The position numbers and the translations under genes are program-made. Positions 63,970 to 64,000 of a stretch of DNA of 64,000 nt are shown piece by piece. The notes below the pieces were generated by a model. The model worked only from the letters and a program-made list of their open reading frames with translations, ran no database searches and was not told the origin of the DNA. This stretch comes from JABDIP01 sp965237625 (GTDB lineage: Bacteria > Pseudomonadota > Alphaproteobacteria > DSM-16000 > Inquilinaceae), in NCBI GenBank assembly GCA_965237625.1, contig CBDEGD010000026.1, positions 1 through 64,000 on the forward strand, written 5' to 3'. Position 1 is the first letter of the stretch, and every line of letters starts with the position of its first letter.

Positions 63970-64000
63970 CGTCGTCTCCGGACTTGATCCGGGGACCCAT
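63970..64000. repeat. Family C palindrome, left arm, cut by the window end
   Basis: CGTCGTCTCCGGACTTGATC and the following GGGGACCCAT repeat the left arm of 11198-11232 with one substitution (T for C at position 7). The right arm should lie beyond the window. Confidence 0.7.

Overview
The window is GC-rich chromosomal DNA from an alphaproteobacterium, most likely a member of the Rhodospirillales in the broad sense. The markers are a MipZ-type division ATPase, a RegA/ActR-type response regulator, an mmcB gene preceded by the alphaproteobacterial LexA box GTTC-N7-GTTC, a ProX-type editing deacylase, and a Ugp transporter operon behind a near-consensus Pho box. The class is well supported; the order is an inference. 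There are no phage genes, no complete IS element and no CRISPR array.

Layout. 0-11 kb holds a DUF805 fragment, a SufR-like regulator facing a Rieske protein across two matching palindromes, a zincin, a pterin dehydratase, an SDR, two tandem EamA exporters, an orphan TPR gene followed by a run of 24 C, an oligopeptide-binding protein and a YgjP-type metallopeptidase. 11-17 kb is the glycerol / glycerol-3-phosphate block (glpK, then ugpB-A-E-C). 17-22 kb has a SigZ-like sigma factor with an ArsI/CadI-like enzyme, a lipoprotein, a SYLF protein, and divergent cobS and cobT. 22-30 kb has a RegA-type regulator, a degenerate EAL protein, mmcB, a secreted trypsin-like protease, denD, an FAH-family enzyme and an arylformamidase-like hydrolase. 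30-35 kb is a six-gene operon: ECF sigma factor, membrane anti-sigma candidate, heavy-metal-sensor-like protein, DUF1800 protein, unknown lipoprotein and Tat-exported DUF1501 protein. 35-41 kb has a 273-bp MITE-like element, mipZ, a CHASE-domain histidine kinase and an amine oxidase. 41-48 kb is a peptide ABC transporter with a nitrilase-family amidase and a divergent LysR regulator. 48-50 kb is a small accessory patch (Mrr-type nuclease, tRNA-Gly, SMI1/KNR4-like protein). 50-60 kb is mostly housekeeping (methyltransferase, ProX, CnoX-like thioredoxin, LON-substrate-domain protein, Trm112-like, DUF971, adenylate cyclase, MarC, HAD phosphatase, acetoacetyl-CoA synthetase). 60-64 kb has a phospholipase-C-like protein next to an LRAT-type acyltransferase, an aminotransferase, an elaborate interlocked inverted repeat and a GNAT enzyme.

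Three things stand out. (1) The repeat at 62.83-63.13 kb has an outer stem enclosing two long hairpins whose apical loops are complementary (TGGAT / ATCCA), so a kissing-loop fold is possible. (2) The ECF operon is a self-contained predicted envelope system whose substrate is unknown. (3) The phospholipase-C-like / LRAT pair suggests a small lipid-modifying unit.

Five genes (Rieske, oligopeptide-binding protein, SYLF, protease, DppC-type permease) carry frameshifts that can all be written as one extra base. With the C24 run this points to consensus errors at least as much as to gene decay, so those reading frames should be confirmed before being called pseudogenes. Several families of palindromic intergenic repeats sit at gene ends and probably serve as REP-like elements or terminators.
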